Shown piece after piece: positions 1 through 7,479 of a stretch of DNA of 64,000 bases. A program made the translations under genes and the position numbers. The notes under the pieces are model-generated. The model was not told where the DNA came from, ran no database searches, and worked only from the letters and a program-made list of their open reading frames with translations. Source of the stretch: Mesorhizobium sp. B1-1-8 (lineage in GTDB: Bacteria > Pseudomonadota > Alphaproteobacteria > Rhizobiales > Rhizobiaceae). Location of the stretch: NCBI RefSeq assembly GCF_006442795.2, contig NZ_CP083956.1:2891501-2955500 (forward strand). Reading direction: 5' to 3'. The stretch's first letter is position 1; each line of letters begins with the position of its first letter.

Positions 1-91
1 ACCCGCTCTCAAAAATCGAGGCCCATGCTAGGGAGGGCGGGTTAATCCTTGGTGAGCCGGAGCCGTCGATCAGGACATAAGAGGCTCTGAG

Positions 92-673
92 TCAGCGCCT
101 GAACTCTATGATGTCGAGCTTCGATTCGTAATAGGGCGCCGGGAATTCGATACGCCATTCGCCGGCGCCGTTGCGGAAGGCGTAGCCGACCTGGTCGGTC
201 TCGGGGCCGCTGCCATAGGGCCTGGCCTTGTCGTCATTGACCGAAAACGAGCCGAGATAGATGGCGCGCTTGTCGCCATCGTCGAAGAAGCGGCCCACGG
301 TGCGTTGCGAGCCGCTGGTCTTTTCCAGCCGCCAGCCGGAACCGTCGTCGCTCACCTTGCATTTGAACCAACCATAGATGACGAGCGGGCTCAGGCCGCC
401 TGCCTTGATGGTGCGGCACTGCCAATTGCCCGTCAGGTCCTTGTCGGAGAACGCCACCAGCGGCTTGGCAAGCAGCGTATCGAGCTCTCTGACCTCGGCC
501 GGATCGCCGGCCTTTGCCTCCTCGAGCGCGGCTTTGCGCGTCTCGCCATATTTGTCGAGCCGCGCCCTGTCGGCGGCGGTGATCAGCTTCTGCACCTCGC
601 CATCGGCATGGGCCGGCAGGGCGAGGCAGGCGAGACCGATTGCGGTAAGCAGGAGGCGAGGGGTCATTGGCAT
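92..673 (-). CDS. DUF4893-type secreted protein
   Basis: A 193-residue protein with an N-terminal signal peptide (basic start, hydrophobic stretch ending near ALPAHA), so it is probably periplasmic. The mature part has the TGNWQCRTIKAGG and YGWFKCKV blocks that I associate with the DUF4893 family, whose function is unknown. I chose the ATG at 673 because it directly precedes the signal peptide and follows a GGGAAAG ribosome site; the longer reading frame to 766 adds a basic, non-signal extension. It is transcribed away from the epimerase at 793, leaving a shared promoter region of about 120 bp. Family assignment is from memory of the motif pattern. Confidence 0.8.
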   Translation of the reverse strand: MPMTPRLLLTAIGLACLALPAHADGEVQKLITAADRARLDKYGETRKAALEEAKAGDPAEVRELDTLLAKPLVAFSDKDLTGNWQCRTIKAGGLSPLVIYGWFKCKVSDDGSGWRLEKTSGSQRTVGRFFDDGDKRAIYLGSFSVNDDKARPYGSGPETDQVGYAFRNGAGEWRIEFPAPYYESKLDIIEFRR

Positions 674-792
674 GCTTTCCCTGATCGACGGCTGGAACAG
701 CCGGTTCCATCTTCTGGTGCACAACTTACCCATTCGCGGCTGGCTGTCATCCGTGCTTGACAGCACCGGATCGGAAATTACGGTTTTGATCG

Positions 793-1704
793 ATGCGGAT
801 CTTGCTCACGGGATCGTCCGGCTGGCTGGGCAGCGCGCTGGCGCCCCGGCTGAAGGCGCTTGGTCATCAGGTGGTCGGTCTCGATCCCGTTGCGTCGGCG
901 CAGACGCAGGTGGTCGGCTCGATTGCCGATCGCGATTTGGTCCTGCGAACGGTTGGCGACAACCGCATCGAGGCCATCATTCACAGCGGCGCCCTGCACA
1001 AGCCGAACATCGAGCACCATGAGAATGCTGACTTCGTCGCGACGAATGTGCAGGGGACGCTCAACCTGCTCGACGCGGCAGTAGCATCCGGCGTCCAGCG
1101 CTTCGTCTTCACCTCGACGACATCGTTGATGATTTCACGGGCCATCCGCGCCGGCTTGACCGGCGGTGCGCGCAAGGCCGCCTGGCTGACGGAGGAGATG
1201 TCGCCGGAGCCGCGCAATATCTACGGCGTGACCAAGCTTTCGGCCGAGCATCTTTGCCGCCTTTATCATATCGAGCACGGACTGCCGGTGGTGGTGTTGC
1301 GCACCGCCCGCTTCTTTCCGGAGGCCGACGACATGGCGCACGCGATCGAGCAATCGGACGCCAATACAAAGGCGAATGAATTGCTGTTCCGCCGGCTGAC
1401 GGTGGAGGATGCGGCGGAGGCGCATGTCGCCGCCTTGGAGAAGGCACGGGGCCTTGGCTTCGACATCTTCATCATCTCTGCCCCGACGCCGTTCCGGCCG
1501 GAGGACTGCGAAGCGTTGATTGCCGACGCGCCGTCGGTGGTTGCGCGTTATTTTCCGGATTATCCGAGGCTTTATGCCAGGCAAGGCTGGACGAGGTTTT
1601 CCTCGATCGACCGGGTCTACGATCCGTCGCGGGCAAAAGAGAGACTGGGCTTCGTCTGCAGAACGAGTTTTGCCGATGTGCTCGCGGCGCTGGCGGTCGA
1701 GTAG
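793..1704 (+). CDS. NAD-dependent epimerase/dehydratase (extended SDR)
   Basis: A 303-residue extended short-chain dehydrogenase/reductase. The N-terminus shows the Rossmann glycine motif GSSGWLG (residues 7-13), and the catalytic YGVTK (Tyr-x3-Lys) lies near residue 140. A late FRPEDCEALI region fits the substrate-binding half of nucleotide-sugar or aldehyde-acting members. Such enzymes oxidise, reduce or epimerise sugars, but the substrate cannot be read from sequence. The gene ends 40 bp before the next plus-strand gene, so the two could be co-transcribed. No partner that would identify a pathway is adjacent. Confidence 0.85.
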   Translation: MRILLTGSSGWLGSALAPRLKALGHQVVGLDPVASAQTQVVGSIADRDLVLRTVGDNRIEAIIHSGALHKPNIEHHENADFVATNVQGTLNLLDAAVASGVQRFVFTSTTSLMISRAIRAGLTGGARKAAWLTEEMSPEPRNIYGVTKLSAEHLCRLYHIEHGLPVVVLRTARFFPEADDMAHAIEQSDANTKANELLFRRLTVEDAAEAHVAALEKARGLGFDIFIISAPTPFRPEDCEALIADAPSVVARYFPDYPRLYARQGWTRFSSIDRVYDPSRAKERLGFVCRTSFADVLAALAVE

Positions 1705-1744
1705 AAGCGCCACTATTGTCGCGAAGGTTCCGCGGGAGGTGCGC

Positions 1745-2275
1745 TTGGGTGTCACGATTCATTTTGAGGGACAGCTGTCCAGCGAAGAGCAGTATGCCGC
1801 GCTGTCACAGGAAGTCGAAGCGTTCGCCGTCACCCGAGGCTGGCCGATTCGCGAAATAGAAGAGGCTGAAATGGCTCTCAGCCGGGTCATTGATGAGCGC
1901 GAAGTGGATTATCTTGGCCCGGTCATAGGAATAAAAGTTCTGCCGCACCCCAGGTCGGACCCATTGCGGTTCGAATTCGACCGACATCTCTTCGTGCAGC
2001 AGTATTGCAAGACCCAGTTTGCCGGGTCTGGCGCCCATATCGAAATCATCGAGCTGCTTCGTAAAGCTGCCCCTCTTTTCGACAAGTTCGATGTTTTTGA
2101 TGAAGGCGAATACTGGGAATCCGGCGACCGCTCAATTCTGCAGCGAAATCTCGACACTGTCGAAGCCATGATTGCTGAGGGTATGCGCAAGGATCCAACG
2201 GCAAGGGGGCCAATCCGACTTGAAAGCGGCCGCGTTATCGACTTCGTGTCGGATCCCCCACCGGGAGCCGAATAA
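1745..2275 (+). CDS. hypothetical protein
   Basis: A protein of 176 residues that I do not recognise. It is acidic, rich in Glu/Asp, has no signal peptide or membrane segment, and looks like a soluble cytoplasmic protein with alternating helices and strands. I chose the TTG at 1745 because GGGAGG lies five bases upstream. The open frame continues back to 1520, but that part overlaps the epimerase gene in another frame and has no coding look. A possible operon partner of the preceding epimerase; nothing else in the context gives a role. Confidence 0.6.
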   Translation: MGVTIHFEGQLSSEEQYAALSQEVEAFAVTRGWPIREIEEAEMALSRVIDEREVDYLGPVIGIKVLPHPRSDPLRFEFDRHLFVQQYCKTQFAGSGAHIEIIELLRKAAPLFDKFDVFDEGEYWESGDRSILQRNLDTVEAMIAEGMRKDPTARGPIRLESGRVIDFVSDPPPGAE

Positions 2276-2290
2276 GCCGAAGCCGAGCGG

Positions 2291-2932
2291 CTAACGCATG
2301 TCCACCGGATGTGCCGCAGCTCGCGCCAGCCCTGCCGTCAAATCACCATAGCCGGTCCGTCGGCGCTCATAGGCGAGGCCGAGCATCGCCGCGGCCTTCT
2401 CGGCGACCTTGTCGAGCTCCGGATCGTCGGTCTGGGCGAGATAGACCAGCTTCTCGTAATTGCCGAAATAGTCCTTGATCAACTCCGGATGCCTGTCGAG
2501 GCCGAGCGGCTTGATGAAAAAGGCCTCGAACTGGCGGCAAAGGAAATCGGTCATGTAGAACGACATCATGTCGTCGTCGGCGACCTTCGCATAGGCGTCC
2601 ATGCCCTGGTAAAAGGCAAAACAGTGCGGCCCGGCCATGCGCTCGACGCCGTGCTTTTCGATCACGCGGTCGAGCAGGCCGCCGGTGCCGCAATCGGCAT
2701 AGCCGACGAAGATGTGCTCGTAGCCTTCCGCCTTGGCCTTCTCGATCGCCTTGTCCATCGCCGGTGCGATGCGGTCCGGATAGAAATGGAACTCTGCCGG
2801 TAGGCAGGTCAGTTCGAGATGGTCGAGCTTTAGCTGTTGCTTGACGGCCAAAACTTCGCGCGCAATCATCCCGCAGGCGATGACGAGCAGCCTGTCTGTT
2901 TGATTCGGTTCCGTTTTTTGCGTCTTGACCAA
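2291..2932 (-). CDS. DUF1638 protein, corrinoid-methyltransferase associated
   Basis: About 213 residues with the features of the DUF1638 family: DRLLVIACGMIAREV near the start, then HFYPDRIAPAMD and YADCGTGGLLD. DUF1638 proteins recur beside MttB-type methyltransferases and their corrinoid proteins, and here a corrinoid protein lies just upstream on the same strand; the biochemical role is unknown. The start is uncertain. The frame stays open to 3037, but that extension is antisense to the small lipoprotein at 2986-3120, so a TTG at 2932 is the most likely start, although no strong ribosome site precedes it. The conserved Cys of the DCGTGG motif could bind metal or act in catalysis; this is inference. 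Confidence 0.8.
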   Translation of the reverse strand: MVKTQKTEPNQTDRLLVIACGMIAREVLAVKQQLKLDHLELTCLPAEFHFYPDRIAPAMDKAIEKAKAEGYEHIFVGYADCGTGGLLDRVIEKHGVERMAGPHCFAFYQGMDAYAKVADDDMMSFYMTDFLCRQFEAFFIKPLGLDRHPELIKDYFGNYEKLVYLAQTDDPELDKVAEKAAAMLGLAYERRRTGYGDLTAGLARAAAHPVDMR

Positions 2933-2985
2933 GTCGGGCCGGCTTTCGCTGCGGGGCTTAATATCTGTCGAGGGAGACACCGTCC

Positions 2986-3120
2986 ATGAAACTGCTACGC
3001 ATCGCGCCGATCGCCATCCTGGCCAGCGCGCTTGCACTCACCGCCTGCGCCAACACCATCCGGGGCGTCGGCAAGGACGTCAAATCGACGGCAAGGGCGG
3101 TCAAAGACACTGTCAACTGA
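2986..3120 (+). CDS. entericidin-family small lipoprotein
   Basis: A 44-residue protein. It has a lysine-containing signal sequence (MKLLRIAPIAILASA), a lipobox ending ALTAC and a short mature tail NTIRGVGKDVKSTARAVKDT. This is the layout of entericidin A/B-like lipoproteins, which are small stress-associated membrane lipoproteins. A GGGAG ribosome site lies about eight bases upstream of the ATG, and a strong stem-loop terminator follows at 3151-3178. It sits between the DUF1638 and corrinoid protein genes but on the opposite strand, splitting what would otherwise be a compact minus-strand operon. Recognition is by overall layout and length. Confidence 0.85.
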   Translation: MKLLRIAPIAILASALALTACANTIRGVGKDVKSTARAVKDTVN

Positions 3121-3150
3121 TCGGCAGCCTCGCCTATCATCTGGGAACAA

Positions 3151-3178
3151 AAAAGCCGCGCTGCAAGGCGCGGCTTTT
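3151..3178. terminator. bidirectional stem-loop terminator
   Basis: AAAAGCCGCGC pairs perfectly with GCGCGGCTTTT around a six-base loop, giving A-tracts on one side and T-tracts on the other. It lies between the convergent ends of the entericidin gene (ends 3120) and the corrinoid protein gene (ends 3205) and can serve both. It would also reduce read-through from the corrinoid gene into DUF1638. Confidence 0.85.
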
Positions 3179-3204
3179 CTTGTCGATCCATCCTGATGCC
3201 CTGG

Positions 3205-3903
3205 TCAGGCGGAAGCGCGAACGTTGTGCTTGCGCTTCATGTAATCCTTTGCGGTCTCGACCGCCACCGCCGCGTCGCGGCAATAGGCATCGGCGCCGAC
3301 GGCCTTGCCGAATTCCTCGTTGAGCGGCGCGCCGCCGACCAGCACGACGTAATCGTCGCGGATGCCCTTTTCCTTCATCGTGTCGATCACGACCTTCATA
3401 TAAGGCATGGTGGTGGTGAGCAGCGCCGACATGCCGATGATGTCGGGCTGGTGCTGCTCGATGGCATCGAGATATTTCTCGACCGCGTTGTTGATACCAA
3501 GATCGATGACGTCGAAGCCCGCACCCTCCATCATCATGCCGACGAGGTTCTTGCCGATGTCATGGATGTCGCCCTTGACGGTGCCGATCACCATCTTGCC
3601 CTGCTTCGGCGCGCCGGTGGCGGCGAGCAGCGGGCGAAGGATGGCCATGCCGGCCTTCATGGCGTTGGCCGAGAGCAGCACTTCCGGCACGAACAGGATA
3701 CCGTCGCGGAAATCCTCGCCGACGATGCGCATGCCTTCGACCAGCGCTTCGGTCAGCACCTTGTAAGGCGCCCAGTTGCGCTCGAGAAGGATGTTGGTGC
3801 CTTCCTCGATCTCTTCCTTCAGCCCGTCATAGAGATCGTCGTGCATCTGCTGCACGAGCTCGTCGTCGGAAAGCTCGGAAAGGATGATCTCGTCGTCGGC
3901 CAT
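3205..3903 (-). CDS. methyltransferase cognate corrinoid protein
   Basis: A 232-residue cobalamin-binding protein of the MtbC/MttC/MetH-domain type. Residues 10-90 are helical (cap domain). The B12 domain follows with the diagnostic GDIHDIG, where D112, H114 and G117 form the DxHxxG motif that supplies the lower-ligand histidine, then GMSALLTTTM and VGGAPLN. It would carry the methyl group taken from a methylated amine or betaine by an MttB-family enzyme. The ATG at 3903 follows a clear AAGGAG site. It is divergent from the mttB gene at 4175, and the 271-bp gap probably carries promoters for both. It is the only stand-alone corrinoid protein in the window, although two MttB-family genes are present. 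Confidence 0.92.
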   Translation of the reverse strand: MADDEIILSELSDDELVQQMHDDLYDGLKEEIEEGTNILLERNWAPYKVLTEALVEGMRIVGEDFRDGILFVPEVLLSANAMKAGMAILRPLLAATGAPKQGKMVIGTVKGDIHDIGKNLVGMMMEGAGFDVIDLGINNAVEKYLDAIEQHQPDIIGMSALLTTTMPYMKVVIDTMKEKGIRDDYVVLVGGAPLNEEFGKAVGADAYCRDAAVAVETAKDYMKRKHNVRASA

Positions 3904-4174
3904 TTTTTCTCGGGCTCCTTGCCGCTCGGAATGAGCGCGGCAGCTTAAAATCGATGCGCCAATACCTAACCCGCGAGGGCCGGGTGTCCATAGCTGATTT
4001 GCGACTTCCCGCAAAAGGAAAACGACCGCAAATCTATTGGAATTCTTGTCGATTTTGCGACAGGCGTTGGCGCTGGCGGGCCGTTTCCAATAAGGTGCAT
4101 GGCTACGATCCGGCGAGCAGTAGCGGTGTGCGGCCGCAGGCGAATTCGTCGAACAGTTTCAGGGAAGAACGATC
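3904..4174. promoter_or_regulatory. divergent promoter region, corrinoid protein / mttB
   Basis: A 271-bp gap between divergently transcribed methyl-transfer genes. It contains a short inverted repeat, TGTCG-six bases-CGACA, near 4049-4064 that could be an operator. No recognisable activator gene is adjacent. Promoter elements cannot be assigned with confidence by eye. Confidence 0.4.
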
Positions 4175-5749
4175 ATGAGCGAGAACGCGGCAGTCGACCA
4201 GGAAGCGTCAAACGCACGGCGTGGACGTGGTGCCAGCGGCGGCGCGGCGGCCAGGCGCGCGGCGCGCTCGGGCGGCGGTCCGGGCACCCAGCTCACCTAC
4301 ATCAAGCGCAAGATCAACGTCTATGAGGTCCTCAACGAGGAAGGCCTGGCGCTGATCGAGAAGAACACCGACACTGTGCTGGAAGAGATCGGCATCATTT
4401 TTCGCGATGACGCCGAAGCCCTGCAGTTGTGGAAAGACGCCGGCGCCGAAGTGAAGGGTGAGCGCGTGCATTTCCCGAAGGGGCTCTGCCGCTCGCTTCT
4501 GAAGACCGCACCGCCCATCTACACCCAGCATGCGCGCAACGCCGAGCGCTCGGTGCAGATCGGCGGCAATGCGACCGTGTTCGCGCCGGTCTATGGACCA
4601 CCCTTCGTGCGCGATCTCGACGGCAACCGCCGTTACGCGACGATCGAGGATTTCCAGAATTTCGTGAAGCTCGCCTATATGGCGCCGTCGATCCACCATT
4701 CGGGCGGCACGGTGTGCGAACCGGTCGACGTGCCGGTCAACAAGCGCCATCTCGACATGGTCTATTCGCATATCCGCTATTCGGACAAGCCGTTCATGGG
4801 CTCGGTCACGGCGCCGGAACGGGCCGAGGACACCGTGGCGATGGCCAAGATCGTGTTCGGCGACGATTTCGTCGAGAACAACACGGTGCTGACCAGCCTG
4901 ATCAACGCCAACTCGCCGATGGTGTTCGACGAGACCATGCTCGGCGCGCTGAAGGTCTATTCGCGCCACAACCAGGCCTGCATCGTCACGCCCTTCATCC
5001 TGGCCGGCGCGATGAGCCCGGTGACGGTGGCCGGCACGCTGACGCAGGTGCTGGCCGAAGTGCTGGCCGGCGCCTCCTTCACTCAGTTGATCAGGCCGGG
5101 CGCGCCGGTGCTGTTCGGCACCTTCGCCTCCTCGATCTCGATGCAGTCGGGCGCGCCGACCTTCGGCACGCCGGAGCCGTCGCTGGTCTCCTATGGCGCA
5201 GCGCAGCTCGCGCGCCGGCTCGGCCTGCCGTTCCGCACCGGCGGCTCCCTCTGCGCTTCCAAGATACCGGATGCGCAGGCGGCTTACGAGAGCGCCAACA
5301 CGCTGAATTCGACCATCCTTGCCGGCACCAATTTCGTGCTGCATTCGGCCGGCTGGCTCGAGGGCGGGCTCGCCTCCTGCTACGAAAAATTCATGATGGA
5401 CATCGACCAGCTCGGCATGACGCAGAAATTCTCCGAGAGCGTCGACCTGTCGGAAAACGGACAGGCGATGGACGCCATCCGCCAGGTCGGTCCAGGCAGC
5501 CACTATCTCGGCTGCGACCACACCCAGGCCAATTTCCAGACCGCCTTCTACCGCTCCAACATCGCCGACAACAATTCCTACGAGCAGTGGCTGGCGGAAG
5601 GCCAGAAGACGGCGCCGCAGCGCGCCAACGAGCTCGCGCGGCGCTGGCTGGAAAGCTACGAGGCGCCTCACCTCGATCCGGCCATCGACGAGGCGCTGAA
5701 GGACTTCATCGCGAGGAAGAAGGGTTCGATGCCCGACGCCTTCACGTGA
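4175..5749 (+). CDS. trimethylamine methyltransferase family protein (MttB-like)
   Basis: A 524-residue member of the MttB superfamily (COG5598-type TIM barrel). The first ~40 residues are a low-complexity Arg/Gly/Ala tail. The catalytic domain shows family blocks such as INANSPMVFDETML, CIVTPFILAGAMSPVT, SGAPTFGTPEPS and LHSAGWLEGGLASCYEKF. The gene reads through without an in-frame amber codon, so it is a non-pyrrolysine member. In other bacteria such members demethylate glycine betaine, proline betaine or carnitine by transferring a methyl group to a corrinoid protein. The divergent corrinoid gene and the downstream Fe-S protein support that role. The true substrate is not predictable. Confidence 0.92.
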   Translation: MSENAAVDQEASNARRGRGASGGAAARRAARSGGGPGTQLTYIKRKINVYEVLNEEGLALIEKNTDTVLEEIGIIFRDDAEALQLWKDAGAEVKGERVHFPKGLCRSLLKTAPPIYTQHARNAERSVQIGGNATVFAPVYGPPFVRDLDGNRRYATIEDFQNFVKLAYMAPSIHHSGGTVCEPVDVPVNKRHLDMVYSHIRYSDKPFMGSVTAPERAEDTVAMAKIVFGDDFVENNTVLTSLINANSPMVFDETMLGALKVYSRHNQACIVTPFILAGAMSPVTVAGTLTQVLAEVLAGASFTQLIRPGAPVLFGTFASSISMQSGAPTFGTPEPSLVSYGAAQLARRLGLPFRTGGSLCASKIPDAQAAYESANTLNSTILAGTNFVLHSAGWLEGGLASCYEKFMMDIDQLGMTQKFSESVDLSENGQAMDAIRQVGPGSHYLGCDHTQANFQTAFYRSNIADNNSYEQWLAEGQKTAPQRANELARRWLESYEAPHLDPAIDEALKDFIARKKGSMPDAFT

Positions 5750-5838
5750 AAGGAGCCCGAGTCAGGCGGGGCTAAAGTCGCCAACATCATCCACAAGGAA
5801 GTCTGGCGGAGCGCATTCTCCGACCCGGACAAGAAGGG

Positions 5839-6525
5839 ATGATACTTGCGCGCGGCTCGGCCGAGATAGCAGCCGCGCTTGCCGGCGATGGTCTCATCCT
5901 GCGCGGCGGGTTCATTTTTGCCGAGGGCGAGGCAGCGCCGGCCGGCATTTCGGGCGCGCAGGCCAGATCGGTCCTTCTGGTCGGGCAGGCGGGTGCGGCA
6001 CCCTGGCCGCATTTCCAGCGCTGGCTGGAACGGCAGGCGAGTGGGATCGCCAATCCGCTCGATACATGGTCGCGGCAGGTGATCGGCGCTCTCGCTGATC
6101 AGTTCGGAGCAAGAGCTGTTTCCCCCTCCGACCGCCCCTACCTGCCGTTCCAGCAATGGGCGATGCGGGCGGAAGGGCTGAAGCCGTCGCCACTCGGCAT
6201 CCTTATGCATCCCGAATACGGGCTGTGGCACGCCTATCGGGGGGCATTGCTCTTCGAAGACGAGCTTGCGATCGCCGATCCTTATGTAGCGGTTCACCTT
6301 TGCGATACATGCATCGATAAACCCTGCCTGAAAGCCTGCCCGGTCGATGCCTATTCCGAGCAGGGCTTTGGCCATGAAGCCTGCCGTGGCCATGTGCGCA
6401 GACCGCGCGGCGGGCCCTGCCGCACCGGCGGCTGCCTCGACCGCAACGCATGTCCTTACGGCACGGAATATCGCTATCCGCCGGAGGTGCAGGCCTTTCA
6501 CATGGCGGCCTTTGCCCGGCTTTGA
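5839..6525 (+). CDS. 4Fe-4S ferredoxin-like protein
   Basis: A 228-residue cytoplasmic protein. Its C-terminal third carries eight cysteines: C155, C158, C163, C167 (CxxCx4CxxxCP) and C182, C194, C199, C205, enough for two [4Fe-4S] clusters. The N-terminal ~130 residues have no cysteine and resemble the non-Fe-S part of QueG-like (COG1600) proteins only loosely. It lies 89 bp downstream of the MttB gene on the same strand. Corrinoid methyltransferase systems need a low-potential electron donor or activator to rescue Co(II), so this is a plausible reductive activator. That is inference from position, not homology to RamA or RACo. The start is preceded by AAGAAGGG directly against the ATG, so a slightly different start is possible. 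Confidence 0.8.
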   Translation: MILARGSAEIAAALAGDGLILRGGFIFAEGEAAPAGISGAQARSVLLVGQAGAAPWPHFQRWLERQASGIANPLDTWSRQVIGALADQFGARAVSPSDRPYLPFQQWAMRAEGLKPSPLGILMHPEYGLWHAYRGALLFEDELAIADPYVAVHLCDTCIDKPCLKACPVDAYSEQGFGHEACRGHVRRPRGGPCRTGGCLDRNACPYGTEYRYPPEVQAFHMAAFARL

Positions 6526-6626
6526 GTGAAAGCCGTTAGTCGCACGAAATCTTGAACGACAGGTTTGGCGATTCTCTTGCCCAACCAGCCTCAGCCGATA
6601 TCTATCGCGCCACAGCGGAGGGCAGG

Positions 6627-7358
6627 ATGGCTAAGCAAGACATCGGGATCGAAACCAGGGACGGCAAGGCGAAAGCCGGATTGTTCCGGCCTGCATCAAC
6701 AGCCAAGGCCGGCGCCATCCTTTACATGGACGCCTTCGGGCCACGCCCGGCGCTCGATGAGATGGCGGAGAGGCTCGCTGGCGAAGGCTATGCCGTGCTG
6801 GTGCCGGACCTGTTTTACCGCGATGCGCCCTATGGTCCGTTCGATGCCAAAACCGCCTTTGCTGTGGAGGAAACGAAAAAGGCGCTGATGGCGCTGGTCG
6901 CCGGCACGACGCAGGAGATGACCATTCGCGACAGCGCCGCCTTTCTCGACGCATTTGCCTCCGAAGGTATTGACGGACCGATTGGCGTCGTCGGCTACTG
7001 CATGGGCGGCGCGCGGGCGCTGAATGCTGCGGGGACCTATCCCGACCGCATCGCCGCCGCGGCGAGCTTCCACGGCGGCAATCTGGCAAGCGATGCCGCC
7101 GACAGCCCGCACCGCAAGGCAGCCTCGCTCAAGGCGCGCGTCTATGTCGGTGTCGCCGGCGTTGACCGCAGCTTCCCGCCGGAGCAGTCGGCCAGGCTGG
7201 CGGAAGCATTGCGCGTCGCCGAGGTCGACCACACGATCGAGAATTATGTCGGTGTCGGCCATGGCTGGTGCATCAAAGACCACAGCCTCTACGACGAGGC
7301 CGGCGCCGAGCGGCACTGGAAAAGGCTGACGATGTTTTTTGGTGAGGCGTTGGGCTGA
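6627..7358 (+). CDS. dienelactone hydrolase family protein
   Basis: A 243-residue alpha/beta hydrolase of the dienelactone hydrolase family. The nucleophile elbow is GYCMGG, so the nucleophile is Cys as in classical members. The acid is the Asp in AGVDRSFPP and the His lies in GVGHGWC, completing a Cys-His-Asp triad. No signal peptide, so cytoplasmic. I chose the ATG at 6627 because it follows GGAGGG; the upstream in-frame ATG at 6552 adds residues unlike the family. It probably hydrolyses a small lactone or ester. It is not obviously tied to the methyl-transfer genes before it, which end 100 bp upstream. Confidence 0.88.
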   Translation: MAKQDIGIETRDGKAKAGLFRPASTAKAGAILYMDAFGPRPALDEMAERLAGEGYAVLVPDLFYRDAPYGPFDAKTAFAVEETKKALMALVAGTTQEMTIRDSAAFLDAFASEGIDGPIGVVGYCMGGARALNAAGTYPDRIAAAASFHGGNLASDAADSPHRKAASLKARVYVGVAGVDRSFPPEQSARLAEALRVAEVDHTIENYVGVGHGWCIKDHSLYDEAGAERHWKRLTMFFGEALG

Positions 7359-7414
7359 GCCACTTTCTCGCGCCGTCGCGCTGCCCCTGATCCGCCCTTT
7401 GGGCGTTCGTCGTT

Positions 7415-7440
7415 CGAAAAGCCAGTCAGTTGGCTTTTCG
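7415..7440 (+). terminator. stem-loop terminator after the hydrolase gene
   Basis: CGAAAAGCCA pairs perfectly with TGGCTTTTCG around a six-base loop, giving a T-run in the distal arm. It sits 57 bp after the hydrolase stop and 40 bp before the insertion sequence. Confidence 0.6.
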
Positions 7441-7470
7441 CCCGCTGCGCGGACCACTCCTCACCTCTCC

Positions 7471-7479
7471 CGTGAACGG
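7471..7479. repeat. target-site duplication, left copy
   Basis: CGTGAACGG immediately outside the left end of the insertion sequence, repeated exactly at 8777-8785. Nine bases fits IS4-family insertions. The intact pair indicates direct insertion with no later rearrangement. Confidence 0.9.

Noticed and set aside
4208..5671. 487-codon reading frame antisense to the MttB gene
   Set aside because: A shadow of GC-rich coding bias. Its translation is Arg/His/Gly/Val-rich with no family motif.
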